A DNA stretch of 64,000 nt from Gracilibacillus alcaliphilus (lineage in GTDB: Bacteria; Bacillota; Bacilli; Bacillales; Amphibacillaceae): the NCBI RefSeq assembly GCF_016909015.1, contig NZ_JAFBFA010000004.1, forward strand, positions 1-64,000, given 5' to 3'. A model generated the notes under the pieces. That model saw only the letters and a program-made list of their open reading frames with translations. It made no database searches and was not told the origin of the DNA. Positions 1-8,500 of the stretch are shown here, in pieces (position 1 is the stretch's first letter; every line of letters begins with the position of its first letter). Position numbers and translations under genes: made by a program.

Positions 1-228
1 AAACTCGACTGCCTGTTGTTTTAATTCCGCAGAATAGGACTTCCAGCTTCTCGATTCTTTCAAGCCATCTACTCCATCAGCCTGATATTTACGAACCCAG
101 CTTTTAAGTGTCGATTTACTTATTTCATACTCTTTAGCTAAAGCCCCTACAGGTTTCCTCTTTTCTAATACTTGCCGTACGATTTGAATTCGTTCATCTA
201 ACTCCTGTTTGGTCATTCTTTTAGACAT
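1..228 (-). CDS. IS3-family transposase OrfA, partial (C-terminus outside the window)
   Basis: Translation from the ATG at 228 gives 76 residues beginning MSKRMTKQELDERIQIV and continuing with a helix-turn-helix of the IS3/IS911 OrfA type (around residues 25-50, with ALAKEYEISKSTLKSWVRKY). OrfA is the DNA-binding half of the transposase, which is completed by frameshifting into OrfB. No stop or frameshift is seen in the visible part. The reading frame runs to base 1, so whether the element is intact is unknown. It is the only recognisable insertion sequence gene in the window apart from the Rpn-type pseudogene near 27.3 kb. Confidence 0.8.
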   Translation of the reverse strand, partial: MSKRMTKQELDERIQIVRQVLEKRKPVGALAKEYEISKSTLKSWVRKYQADGVDGLKESRSWKSYSAELKQQAVEF

Positions 229-298
229 ACAAAATACTCCCTTCATAATAGGTGAGAATTTTTATTATTTCTCTGTCTACTATAAAGGGAGCATATCA
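1..298 (-). mobile_element. Left end of an IS3-family (IS150-like) insertion sequence, cut by the window edge
   Basis: The stretch holds the start of an OrfA transposase gene reading out of the window and a probable terminal inverted repeat. Read on the minus strand, the end near 298 begins TGATATGCTCCCTTTATAG, a form typical of IS150-group ends (from family knowledge). The distal end and OrfB lie outside the window, so the inverted repeat pair and any target duplication cannot be checked. Confidence 0.6.
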
Positions 299-389
299 CA
301 TGTGCTTTGCCTAAGTATCTCTTTTTTTTTACTAGATATAATAATCATTTCATCTGCTAGTTCTTTTAATAAGAAATCGTTTTCTGACT

Positions 390-572
390 CTATTTTCCGC
401 AGCAACCACCTCTTTTTTTCCAAGGCCAATGTTTAATGTCTGATGATTTCATTACAATTGGCTTATTCGTTTTTTTATGACTTACATGCTTTTTCAATTG
501 CTTCGCCTTCAAAACATCCACTCCTCTTACATTTATTGTAGTTATTTTTTGATGAACTGATTGGGCGATCAT
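390..572 (-). CDS. 60-residue Cys-rich peptide coupled to the JAMM gene; function unknown
   Basis: The ATG overlaps the stop of the upstream JAMM gene as ATGA (569-572), which suggests translational coupling. The product is basic and lysine-rich, and ends with WPWKKRGGCCGK, so it has a Cys pair and a Gly-Gly near the C-terminus. I do not recognise a family. Because JAMM enzymes cut isopeptide or C-terminal bonds of ubiquitin-like proteins in other systems, a substrate role is conceivable, but the peptide is shorter than a ubiquitin fold and this is speculation. A Cys-containing metal-binding accessory peptide is another reading. The only support for its being a gene is its position and overlap. 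Confidence 0.5.
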   Translation of the reverse strand: MIAQSVHQKITTINVRGVDVLKAKQLKKHVSHKKTNKPIVMKSSDIKHWPWKKRGGCCGK

Positions 573-982
573 GATGACTTAATCGAAACATAGCACTCTT
601 GATAATAATCATTCATGATCCGATACCATTTTACTGTCGGCGTATTTGCTTTATAGGAAACTATCACCATTTTTATGTTTTTATCTAGATGATTTTTAAT
701 ATCATAATGAGACGGCTTAGGCTCAGTCGAAGGGTGAGTATGATATATGGCCAGAATCTGTTCACCTAAATCATTTGCTTTCTGTATGGTTTGTTCCACT
801 ACTTGTTTACTTACAAAAAAACGCCTGTCGGATTTCCATTCATTTTGCAACGGCCAAATTGACATTACTTCCTGGCGGTTCCCCGAGAGCATGCCACATG
901 CCTCATATGGCAATGCCATTCTGCCGTGTTCTACCATTTGATCATGCAATATTTGCGGTATAATTATTTTTTCACGTTTCAT
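569..982 (-). CDS. JAMM/MPN+ domain metalloprotease-like protein
   Basis: The 137-residue product is a single JAB/MPN domain. The zinc-site pattern is complete: Glu27 (in PYEACGML), His81 and His83 with Pro84 (HTHP), Ser91 and Asp94 (SHYD). Family members hydrolyse isopeptide or sulfur-carrier protein bonds in cysteine, thiamin or molybdopterin synthesis, or have unknown substrates. The start at 982 follows AGGG at short spacing; an in-frame ATG at 1003 has no ribosome binding site. No ThiF/MoeB-type activating enzyme or ThiS-like carrier lies nearby; only the 60-residue peptide overlaps it. The fold is confident, the substrate unknown. Confidence 0.85.
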   Translation of the reverse strand: MKREKIIIPQILHDQMVEHGRMALPYEACGMLSGNRQEVMSIWPLQNEWKSDRRFFVSKQVVEQTIQKANDLGEQILAIYHTHPSTEPKPSHYDIKNHLDKNIKMVIVSYKANTPTVKWYRIMNDYYQECYVSIKSS

Positions 983-1058
983 ATCCACCCTACTTTTTAA
1001 CATAGAATATAATGCAGCAATTTTTCAACCTTCCTGCCAGCACTTATCATAACTGCTT

Positions 1059-1185
1059 ACAGCCAGTAGCGGCCCGGTTGGTTCAACTAACGTTCAGCGG
1101 GAGGAGAGAGGAAAAGGACTAAGTTCGCGACGTCTGACTAGCACATCCTATGCGTCGAAACCCACTGTACGAAGTTTCACTTTAT
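1059..1185. repeat. Intergenic repeat, family R, copy 1
   Basis: This stretch aligns with 19755-19862: both start ACAGCCAGTA, share TTCAACTAACGTT, then a GACTAAGTT(C/T)GCGACGTC block, and end CGAAGTTTCACTTTAT. The block ACTAGCACATCCTATGCGTC also occurs inside the separate repeat family described at 37837, 40563 and 53746. It lies in the gap between the JAMM gene and the coat-like gene. No open reading frame fits it. It may be a degenerate miniature element. Confidence 0.6.
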
Positions 1186-1409
1186 TACCCACCTCATCAT
1201 ATGCAATCAACTTCCATATTGGTATTAGAAAAATTTGATCTATCATCAAGTCAGTCATTATCTAATTTTAGATAGAACGAGCTTTATGGAAATGTTAGTT
1301 CACCTGCTCCACCACTTTACCTTCTTTAGCCCTAAAAACTTTACGGGCGGTTACATTAAGACCAATGTTCTATATTAAAATAATGGTGGCAAATCCGCCA
1401 AACAACTAT

Positions 1410-1437
1410 ACGGGTAAGTGCATGCTTTCATATGCTA
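1410..1437 (+). promoter_or_regulatory. Putative SigK-type promoter for the coat-like gene
   Basis: AC at 1410-1411, a 17-bp gap, then CATATGCTA at 1429-1437. This matches the SigK pattern AC-N16/17-CATANNNTA. It sits about 50 bp before the start codon of the gene at 1486. The call rests on the motif only. Confidence 0.5.
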
Positions 1438-1485
1438 TCTATGTAGAAAACTAATCATGTTTATATTCGGAGGTGTTTTTTTAAT

Positions 1486-2136
1486 ATGAAAGCAGATAAC
1501 TTAAACGGCGGGCAAGAACTCCTCTGTATTAATACAGAGAAAGTATATGACTGGATTCTAAATGAAGCAGCGTTCGATTTATCATTAGCTGACTTGGAAT
1601 TACCAGTTAATCCGGCTACAGGACTCCCATTAGAATGCAACGACATTAATGTTGATTCCATTTCTTGTGCGATTACCCCCTCTCCTGTTGATCCAATAGT
1701 TATTTTAGACCGGGTGGATCAACAATTTGTAGTGGACGGTGCAGAGGTAACATTACAGTTGGTGAATATTCGCAAAAAATTTGAGGTGACTATTTTTGCG
1801 GATTTAATAGATAACCTTGGAGGAATGACTGTTGAAATAGATACAGTAGAATTCACACGTTGTGAACAAGTAATGCTGTGTGCACCGGAAGGTACAGACA
1901 TCCATGTATCTTTCACTGATCTAGAGTGCTTTGTATGCACAGCTTCTTGTGATACAACAAGTACTCCTAACACACTTGATGTAACGATTAATGTACGTCT
2001 ATGCCAAAGCATTCAATCAACTTTTGAAGTAACCATTGAAGTAGTAGCTGACTTCTGTACACCAAGAGATATGTTTCCAGTACCTCCTTGTCCATCACCT
2101 ACCCGTCCGCCTCAATGTCCAGTAGTTTTTCCATAA
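1486..2136 (+). CDS. Cys-rich putative spore-surface protein, paralogue 1
   Basis: The 216-residue protein is closely related to the product of 5419 (both start M-x-A-(D/N)-N-L-(N/S)-GGQELLCINTEKVYDW). It has no signal peptide and no membrane segment. About a dozen cysteines are conserved between the two, including RCEQV, LCAPEG, CFVC and a Pro-rich tail PPCPSPTRPPQCPV. The middle is predicted beta-rich from alternating hydrophobic residues. Cys- and Pro-rich soluble proteins without signal sequences are common in spore coats and exosporia (family knowledge), and a SigK-like promoter lies upstream, so a late-sporulation surface role is inferred. GGAGGTG precedes the ATG. No exact family recognised. 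Confidence 0.65.
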   Translation: MKADNLNGGQELLCINTEKVYDWILNEAAFDLSLADLELPVNPATGLPLECNDINVDSISCAITPSPVDPIVILDRVDQQFVVDGAEVTLQLVNIRKKFEVTIFADLIDNLGGMTVEIDTVEFTRCEQVMLCAPEGTDIHVSFTDLECFVCTASCDTTSTPNTLDVTINVRLCQSIQSTFEVTIEVVADFCTPRDMFPVPPCPSPTRPPQCPVVFP

Positions 2137-2188
2137 CCACTGACAATATTATTAGTAGTAATACCAAAATAAATTTCAGCATAGATTT

Positions 2189-2219
2189 AAAGAGAGGGGG
2201 AATTCCTCTCTTTATTTTC
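2189..2219 (+). terminator. Intrinsic terminator after the coat-like gene
   Basis: Nine-bp stem AAAGAGAGG / CCTCTCTTT around a GGGAATT loop, followed by ATTTTCT. It lies between the stop at 2136 and the next gene's ribosome binding site at 2223, so it may only partly stop read-through. Confidence 0.65.
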
Positions 2220-2235
2220 TGTGGAGGTGAATGTA

Positions 2236-2796
2236 ATGGATAAAGTGAAACAAAAAATGACAAGATGGCATGAAATGAATAATTCTTACTTAAAAAAAAT
2301 ACATGTATTAATGAAAGAAATAAAAGCACCTGAAAAATTGAATATCATTAGTTATTTTACATATTATTCTAATATTTATCATAAAATTGGCGCTGAAAAT
2401 TTCTGCTTGGGTTCATTTCACATTTATAATATTGGCGAAAAACCGTTGACAAACCCTTACATTTGTATAAAATTATCCCCCTCCTCATGCTTTGAATTTT
2501 CAGGTAAGTACTTACATAAAGATACAAACCAAAAAGTCAAATTATCGAATTCTTGGGAAAAAATAAATGATCCAGCAGATAAACAAGAATACTGGCTAAA
2601 ACCAAATAATCTTCAAGTACTTCATCCATTGGAAACACTCTCATTTTCAGATTTTCAGATTAAATGGTCACCAGTATCCTCTTATGCTGGAAGTATTTTG
2701 GGTTTTGCATACGGGGATGAATTAAAAGAAGGTATTAGTGCACTTAACCAAATTAATCTGAGTGGGCAAATAGATAAGGAGGATACGGATGCATAA
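2236..2796 (+). CDS. Uncharacterised protein of the spore-surface-like island
   Basis: The ATG at 2236 has GGAGGTG six bases upstream, so it is preferred to the in-frame GTG at 2221. The 186-residue product has a charged helical N-terminus (residues 1-30, many Lys) and then a mixed beta-type region with aromatic residues and only three cysteines. No signal peptide, membrane segment or known motif is visible. It overlaps the next gene by 8 bp (2789-2796), so the two are probably made together. Neighbours on both sides look like spore-surface genes, which suggests but does not show a related role. Confidence 0.6.
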   Translation: MDKVKQKMTRWHEMNNSYLKKIHVLMKEIKAPEKLNIISYFTYYSNIYHKIGAENFCLGSFHIYNIGEKPLTNPYICIKLSPSSCFEFSGKYLHKDTNQKVKLSNSWEKINDPADKQEYWLKPNNLQVLHPLETLSFSDFQIKWSPVSSYAGSILGFAYGDELKEGISALNQINLSGQIDKEDTDA

Positions 2797-3100
2797 TACA
2801 GATGATCACCAATCCACATTCCGAGAGTTGATGCAAATGTATATGAAAGAAAATTTTGAAGACTGGAAAAACAATGACCAAAGAAATAATCATTTTATTT
2901 TTTCGGAAACCCATTTAATGAATGTGTTAATTGCTCATTTTCTTATAAAAATGGAGGAGGACTATTATAGCCAAGAAACTGACGAATGTAATCTAGAGGA
3001 AATCGAAAAACATTTGGATCTTTTGATACAAGATAGTCAGCACGCATTTGAAGAAACTATCGATATGATTGAAAAAATAATAAACCAATCTGAAAGTTAA
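2789..3100 (+). CDS. Small acidic helical protein of unknown function
   Basis: 103 residues, rich in Glu, Asp, His and Met, and predicted to be almost wholly alpha-helical. The start has AAGGAGG at 2776-2782, within the end of the preceding gene, which it overlaps by 8 bp. That indicates translational coupling and possibly a protein pair. I do not recognise a family. It is followed by a strong hairpin terminator, so the pair 2236-3100 forms a short transcription unit, either alone or with the gene at 1486. Confidence 0.6.
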   Translation: MHNTDDHQSTFRELMQMYMKENFEDWKNNDQRNNHFIFSETHLMNVLIAHFLIKMEEDYYSQETDECNLEEIEKHLDLLIQDSQHAFEETIDMIEKIINQSES

Positions 3101-3127
3101 TTGAGTAAATAGAAGCTACATTTCATG

Positions 3128-3172
3128 AATGATCAGCAGGATCAAAAATCTGCTGGTCATTGTTTGATTTTA
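3128..3172 (+). terminator. Intrinsic terminator closing the 2236-3100 unit
   Basis: Twelve-bp stem AATGATCAGCAG / CTGCTGGTCATT (one T-G pair) around GATCAAAAAT, followed by GTTTGATTTT. Confidence 0.75.
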
Positions 3173-3353
3173 TCTATAGAGGGAAACAATTCACCCTTCA
3201 AAGCAGGCCTCTATCATCAAAACTAAATGAATAATAATAAAATATGTGTCAGCTTATACATAAGTCCAGTCACAAGACATCTTTAACTAATAGTATAATC
3301 TTGAAAATAATAATTTATTTTCTAAACAGAATTCACGAAAGGAGGAGGATGTA

Positions 3354-4046
3354 ATGTCCTCTAAATGTTTTAAAAACGTTACAGTGGTTGACAAAAAATC
3401 TCAAAGATCACACCACCATTCATGTTGTAAAAATGAGGCCACCTGTAAATGTAATTTTAAGAAACGTGAACTAAAACCTGCAAAATTAGATAGTGACTGT
3501 TTCTTAGTTAATTCCTTGGTAGGTACCAAAAGCGTCCAGAAGGTGGCTGAAAGGTTCATTCCGCTCACCGATTTAGGAATACCGATCCTTGGTGATATCT
3601 TATCTATTACCGTTACTCCTGACCTAGACGGTATTACGCGAAATGCTCGAATTATCGAAGATAAGGTTGTTAATATGGGGCTTATACCGGCAACTGTTTC
3701 CATATCGGTATTAAATATTGATCTTCCGATTACGTTTACAACAAGTATTCCTTTCCAGGCACATACCGATTTTCCAGGAGCATGCCCGCAAGATATGCTG
3801 CAAGAAACTCCATTTGAAATCGAAGGAATCTTCACTCAGCAAGTTCCGGGTCTTGACGTTGCTGGTGTTGTAACATTATCAGGTATCCTGATTAAAGTAA
3901 TATTGCGTACAACGATTACCGTTACGCGTTCCGTTATTAAAGACGCGGAAGGTAATTTGTGTGACGTAGATCCTAACCGCTGTAAAACACAAGGAACTCC
4001 ACCATCATTTAATTTCCCTGCTCCATCCAACGGTGGTACTATATAA
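3354..4046 (+). CDS. Beta-rich protein with SPOCS/DUF3794-like features; putative spore-surface protein
   Basis: 230 residues. Residues 1-45 are His-, Cys- and Lys-rich (HHHSCCKNEATCKC), a metal- or crosslink-prone head. The body has repeated beta-type strands with PLTDLGIPILGDILSI, a PITFTTSIPFQAHTDFPGA stretch and a Cys pair near the end (LCDVDPNRC). The strand pattern resembles the SPOCS repeat (DUF3794) found in SipL and other spore-coat proteins, but I judge this by eye only. A GGAGGAGG-type ribosome binding site precedes the ATG, and a strong terminator follows. It is a single-gene unit inside the putative spore-surface island. A role in the coat or exosporium is inferred from composition and context. 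Confidence 0.6.
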   Translation: MSSKCFKNVTVVDKKSQRSHHHSCCKNEATCKCNFKKRELKPAKLDSDCFLVNSLVGTKSVQKVAERFIPLTDLGIPILGDILSITVTPDLDGITRNARIIEDKVVNMGLIPATVSISVLNIDLPITFTTSIPFQAHTDFPGACPQDMLQETPFEIEGIFTQQVPGLDVAGVVTLSGILIKVILRTTITVTRSVIKDAEGNLCDVDPNRCKTQGTPPSFNFPAPSNGGTI

Positions 4047-4060
4047 AACACATTCTGCAG

Positions 4061-4100
4061 CTGAATCGGTGATACAATTTATGTCACCGATTCAGTTTTT
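4061..4100 (+). terminator. Intrinsic terminator
   Basis: Perfect 12-bp stem CTGAATCGGTGA / TCACCGATTCAG with an 11-base loop and a T5 run, just after the gene at 3354. Confidence 0.85.
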
Positions 4101-4107
4101 GTTCCCT

Positions 4108-5112
4108 TCATCCTTTTTTAAATAGAGAAAGAAAGGATGAAAGCTCTGACTTTTTATTTAGATTATCAGTATGCTCTGTGTTACTATTCGCTGATTCTAT
4201 TAGCTTTTCTGTAGATTCCGGATCATCTGTTAATGTTTTTTCTATGTCCATACTGGGTATTTGCTCGTCTGTTATGTTATTGCCATGGGATAAATGATTA
4301 TTTTGAACAGAAATAGTCTCTTCCTCATTAGGTAAAGTATGGTTAGTATCACGGGGGGCCTCTTTACTTTCTGATTTACTTTTAGGTGTTTCTTTACGAA
4401 TTATAATATTTCTGTTTAAATCATATGGTGCATTACGAATTTTCCCCTTTTCCCTATTTTGTAATTTTTGTTCTTGTTGTGGATCAGTATAATAAGATTT
4501 TTCGTTAGTTATTTTGGTACGACTATAGTGTTGCCTATTTACTTGGTTATTTTTTTTGTTTAAGGATTGTTCAACATGGTTCGAGGGCTGTAACATGCCT
4601 TGTAATTGTTTGTACTCCGATCTCTTTGGTGAAAGGTTGTTCTGTGCCCTTTCCTCTTTCATTCTCATCCATTCTGTTATTTGAGCAATTTCCCCTTTCA
4701 AACTTTCCAGCTCTTTTTTCTGTTCCATGGCAGTTATTTGCTGATCACTTATTAATTGATTTATTTTTTCAGAAAGCTCAACCCAGGGGAGCTGTTCCAA
4801 TTTATTTTTAATTAATTGCCCATCTTGCTTTAATTGTTGTAAGGAAGCTGTAATAGCTGAAAACTGACTAGCGAGGTGCCGTTCCTCCATTTGATGATTG
4901 GATATTTCTTCTTGATAATTATTTTCCATAGCCTTCATGTCTCCTTCTAATTCAAGTAGTCTTATTTTTAAGTGATAAAAATCATCTTTCGTCTTAAGAT
5001 AATCTTCCAATAAATTACCATCTGTTATGGTTTTAATGGTTTGCTTGTAGGTATTGAGTTCCTTTTTTAAGTTCTCAATATCTTCAATACTATACAGCTC
5101 ATATCTATACAT
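4108..5112 (-). CDS. Long coiled-coil protein with a polar tail; putative spore-associated protein
   Basis: 334 residues. Residues about 5-170 show heptad-like spacing with many Glu, Lys, Gln and Leu, indicating a long coiled coil. Residues 170-310 are polar and low-complexity (Asn, Ser, Glu, Thr, Lys). The C-terminus ends in a short amphipathic helix, SSFLSLFKKG. There is no signal peptide or membrane segment. It is divergent from the flanking coat-like genes and sits between the two paralogues. Coiled-coil scaffolds are frequent in spore coats and membrane-remodelling machines, so a morphogenetic role is possible. No family is recognised, and the gene could be unrelated to sporulation. Confidence 0.6.
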   Translation of the reverse strand: MYRYELYSIEDIENLKKELNTYKQTIKTITDGNLLEDYLKTKDDFYHLKIRLLELEGDMKAMENNYQEEISNHQMEERHLASQFSAITASLQQLKQDGQLIKNKLEQLPWVELSEKINQLISDQQITAMEQKKELESLKGEIAQITEWMRMKEERAQNNLSPKRSEYKQLQGMLQPSNHVEQSLNKKNNQVNRQHYSRTKITNEKSYYTDPQQEQKLQNREKGKIRNAPYDLNRNIIIRKETPKSKSESKEAPRDTNHTLPNEEETISVQNNHLSHGNNITDEQIPSMDIEKTLTDDPESTEKLIESANSNTEHTDNLNKKSELSSFLSLFKKG

Positions 5113-5368
5113 TTTTATTCACCCTTTTTCACCACATTAATATACTATTTATGAAACATCAATATGTGACAAATGTACATGTTTTTAATCACAGATCACA
5201 GATTGTGTTAACATACTCATTTTATGCACAAATTTCCCTATTTAGGCTAAACACAGCTACATTTGATGTTTAAAATTATCTGGAGGCCGTTATGATTATA
5301 GTGTTCACCTAAAAATATGATTATCATGATAATTCCGCTATATCACTATATCGTTTGGATGGTTTATT

Positions 5369-5377
5369 CATAAGCTA
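5369..5377 (+). promoter_or_regulatory. Putative SigK-type -10 element
   Basis: CATAAGCTA fits CATANNNTA and lies at the same relative place as the motif before the paralogue at 1486 (about 40-50 bp before the start codon). I do not find the AC -35 at the usual spacing, so the call is weak. Confidence 0.35.
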
Positions 5378-5418
5378 CCTATGAAAGAAATTTATCTTAT
5401 TCGGAGGTGTTTGCAATA

Positions 5419-6093
5419 ATGCAAGCAAATAATTTATCAGGAGGGCAAGAGCTCCTCTGTATTAATACAGAAAAGGTGTATGACTGGATTCTCAATGAAG
5501 CAACATTTGATTTAGATTTAAAAGATTTGGAATTACCGTTGAATCCAAATACTGGAGAGCAATTAACATGTGAGGATATCGATACCGATACGGTGTCATG
5601 TACGGTTGTGCCTGCTGCTGTAGATCCTATTGTCATTTTGGATCGAACAGATCAAGAGTTAATTATTGATGGCACTGAAGTAATCTTACAAAGGGTAAAC
5701 ATTCGTAAAAGTTTTGAAGTCACTATTTTCGTTGATCTAACTCCAGAAGCTGGTGGAGGTACAATAAAAGTAGCTGAAGCAGAATTCAACCGTTGTGAGC
5801 AAGTGATCCTTTGTGCACCAGAAGGAACAGATATTAATGTAAGTTTCACCGATTTGGATTGCTTTGTATGTACAGCTTGTTGTGATGAAACAGTAGATCC
5901 AAATGAACTGGATGTCACACTTACTGTACGAGTTTGTCAAAGCATTCAATCAACATTTGAAGTAACACTTGAGATTGTTGCTGAATTCTGTGAACCAAGA
6001 GATATGCTCCCAATTCCTCCTTGTCCTGCACCAACAATGCCGCCTCAGTGTCCAGTAATTTTTCCAAACAATGACGAGGTGGCAAAAGACTAA
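5419..6093 (+). CDS. Cys-rich putative spore-surface protein, paralogue 2
   Basis: 224 residues and collinear with the product of 1486. It keeps the N-terminal GGQELLCINTEKVYDWILNE stretch, the central Cys motifs (RCEQVILCAPEG, CFVCTACCD) and the tail PPCPAPTMPPQCPV, but extends the C-terminus by about ten residues (NNDEVAKD). The ATG at 5419 is chosen over the in-frame GTG at 5407 because it aligns with the paralogue and has GGAGGTG at proper distance. It looks like an ancient tandem duplication separated by unrelated genes. The spore-surface role is inferred as for paralogue 1. Confidence 0.65.
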   Translation: MQANNLSGGQELLCINTEKVYDWILNEATFDLDLKDLELPLNPNTGEQLTCEDIDTDTVSCTVVPAAVDPIVILDRTDQELIIDGTEVILQRVNIRKSFEVTIFVDLTPEAGGGTIKVAEAEFNRCEQVILCAPEGTDINVSFTDLDCFVCTACCDETVDPNELDVTLTVRVCQSIQSTFEVTLEIVAEFCEPRDMLPIPPCPAPTMPPQCPVIFPNNDEVAKD

Positions 6094-6542
6094 GTTTTCT
6101 GGGCATAGAAATAAAAAAAAGAGCAGTGGTGTTATATCCCCTACAGGTAGAGATTCCAAAAAGAGAGCATGCAATGATGCTCTTAGAAGACTTCCTGGAA
6201 GGGGATTTTTTGTACTATAAGAAGATTAAGATTGCAAACAACCAACACAACACGCGAGATCATCAGAGGAGATTGAATTTTCCATCCACATTTATTTATC
6301 CTTACAACATACCTTGTGGAAACAGCCTTATAGATGATAAACACGTAAATACATAAAGCGAGACTGCTGCCAATCAGTGGGAAGCATACGGACGATGGCA
6401 CCAGGATAAAGTAATTAACCTAATAATCACAAAAGAAATCCCTTTTTCTTCAATATATCTCGTTTAGCCTCAATTCCTATGTGTAATAATAACTATATAA
6501 GCATAATCTAATGACAGTACACCAAATAAGGAGGAGAAAAAC
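6094..6542. other. Intergenic gap before the aconitase gene
   Basis: About 450 bp. I see a weak hairpin AGAGCAT / ATGCTCT at 6164-6183 without a clear T-run, and no convincing gene. The promoter of the aconitase gene should lie near its 3' end; the strong GGAGGAG before 6543 is the only clear signal. Confidence 0.4.
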
Positions 6543-8477
6543 ATGCAGCTAAATGTAGCTCAAAAGTTAATTCAAAATCATTTACTGTCGGGAGAAATGA
6601 ATGCTGGTGAAGAAATCGGACTGCGAATTGACCAGACCTTAACACAGGATGCAACAGGTACGATGGTCATGCTTGAATTAGAGGCCATGGGCATTGATAA
6701 GGTCAAGACAGAGGCCTCAGCACAATATGTAGATCATAACTTAATCCAAGAAGATTTCCGTAATGCCGATGACCATTTATTTTTACGGAGTGCAGCACAG
6801 AAATTTGGAATTTATTTCAGCAGACCTGGTAATGGGGTCAGCCACCCTGTTCATATGCAGCAGCTAGCACGTCCGGGAAAGACCTTATTAGGCTCAGACA
6901 GTCATACATGTGCCAATGGTTGTATGGGTATGTTGGCCATGGGTGCTGGGGGAATTGATGTCACTATGGCTATGGCAGGTGAACCTTATTTTGTAAAAAT
7001 GCCACGGATTATGGGTGTAGAGCTTACAGGTAAACTGCCTGATTGGGTTAGTGCCAAGGATGTCATTTTAGAAATGTTACGCCGGCATGGCGTAAAAGGC
7101 GGAGTTGGTAAAATCATTGAATATTACGGACCAGGCCTCAAAGAATTATCGGCGATGGATCGCCATGTCATTGCCAATATGGGTGCCGAATTGGGCGCAA
7201 CGGCAACAGTATTCCCTTCTGATCAGGAAATAAAGCGTTTCTTAAAACAACAAGGTCGTGCAGAAGATTGGATCGAGTTAAAGGCAGATAAACAAGCAAG
7301 CTATGATGAATATGAGCAAATTGATTTGTCTTCCTTAGAACCATTAATTGCTACACCTTCCAGTCCAGACAATGTAATGCCAGTTGCAGAGGCGGCTGGT
7401 GAAGCCATTTATCAAAGTTACATCGGATCTTCTGCCAATCCAGGTTATCGTGATTTTGCTATTGCCAGTGAAATAGTCAAAGGCAGACAAATTGCGGCTG
7501 GGATTTCGTTTGATATTAACCCTACCTCCCGTCAATTGCTAGAGCAGCTAGTGGAAACAGGACATATTGCCAACTTATTGGCAGCTGGTGCCCGCATGCA
7601 TCAAGCAGGCTGTAATGGTTGTATTGGAATGGGTCAAGCACCAGCCACCGGCCGCAATAGCTTGCGGACAACTCCTAGAAATTTTCCAGGACGATCTGGT
7701 ACAAGGGAAGACAGTGTGTTTCTCTGCAGTCCCGAAACAGCAGCTGCTTCTGCATTAACAGGCGTAATCACCGACCCGAGAACATTGGATATCCCTTATC
7801 CAAAAATAAGTGAACCAACAGCGTTTTCTACTCAAGGTATGTTAGAAGCACCTCCTGCAGATAATAGCGATATTGAGCTAGAAAAAGGGCCAAATATTAC
7901 GACTATTCCTGATTTTGAACCGCTTGAGGATAACTTTGACCTGCCAGTGCTATTAAAAATGGCTGATAATATTTCGACAGATGAAATCCTTGCCGGCGGA
8001 TCACGGGTATTACCTTACCGTAGTAATATTCAAAAGATCAGTACCTTTGCCTTTGAAATAATCGATGAAGATTATTATGAAAAGGCAATGAAAAAAAGAG
8101 ATAACGGCGGGCATATGGTAATCGCTGGTTTTAATTACGGGCAAGGCTCAAGTCGGGAACACGCTGCACTTGCACCGCGCTATTTAGGCCTGAAGGTTGT
8201 GCTTGTCAAAGACTTTGCCAGAATTCATCTGCAAAATTTGATTAATTTTGGAATCTTGCCATTAACGTTTGTCCAGGAAGAAGATTATAATCTTCTCCAT
8301 CAGAGGGATATCCTTGAATTTCGTGATATCCATCATACGATTCAGAATCAGCGGCAATTTGATATTCAGATTAAAGATAGTGATCATGCCATTACAGTTC
8401 AACACGACCTGACCAAACGGCATCTTGATATCCTCTTAGCAGGCGGGATTATTAATTGGATTAAACAAAAACACTAA
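6543..8477 (+). CDS. Aconitase-superfamily hydratase (Aquifex-type, about 640 residues)
   Basis: The 644-residue protein has the aconitase/isopropylmalate dehydratase layout: a large catalytic part with GSDSHTCANG (residues 117-126), GCNGCIGMG (356-364) and a C-terminal swivel domain with GSSREHAALAPRYLG. It is much shorter than the 900-residue citrate-cycle aconitase of B. subtilis and resembles the Aquifex-type putative aconitases. Cys357 and Cys360 fit two Fe-S ligands, but the usual IGSCTN site reads IGSSAN (Ser297 where the first ligand Cys is expected); Cys123 and Cys127 are extra. It may act on citrate/isocitrate or a homologue. GGAGGAG precedes the ATG, and a small CxxC gene follows. 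Confidence 0.85.
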   Translation: MQLNVAQKLIQNHLLSGEMNAGEEIGLRIDQTLTQDATGTMVMLELEAMGIDKVKTEASAQYVDHNLIQEDFRNADDHLFLRSAAQKFGIYFSRPGNGVSHPVHMQQLARPGKTLLGSDSHTCANGCMGMLAMGAGGIDVTMAMAGEPYFVKMPRIMGVELTGKLPDWVSAKDVILEMLRRHGVKGGVGKIIEYYGPGLKELSAMDRHVIANMGAELGATATVFPSDQEIKRFLKQQGRAEDWIELKADKQASYDEYEQIDLSSLEPLIATPSSPDNVMPVAEAAGEAIYQSYIGSSANPGYRDFAIASEIVKGRQIAAGISFDINPTSRQLLEQLVETGHIANLLAAGARMHQAGCNGCIGMGQAPATGRNSLRTTPRNFPGRSGTREDSVFLCSPETAAASALTGVITDPRTLDIPYPKISEPTAFSTQGMLEAPPADNSDIELEKGPNITTIPDFEPLEDNFDLPVLLKMADNISTDEILAGGSRVLPYRSNIQKISTFAFEIIDEDYYEKAMKKRDNGGHMVIAGFNYGQGSSREHAALAPRYLGLKVVLVKDFARIHLQNLINFGILPLTFVQEEDYNLLHQRDILEFRDIHHTIQNQRQFDIQIKDSDHAITVQHDLTKRHLDILLAGGIINWIKQKH

Positions 8478-8500
8478 AAACAAAAGAAAGGAAGTTAGCA

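Noticed and set aside
1004..1058. Coding region upstream of the R repeat
   Set aside because: No start with ribosome binding site and no long frame.
6126..6356. 76-residue open frame in the gap before the aconitase gene
   Set aside because: No ribosome binding site, no homology-like motif, and composition of non-coding DNA; overlaps a weak hairpin.
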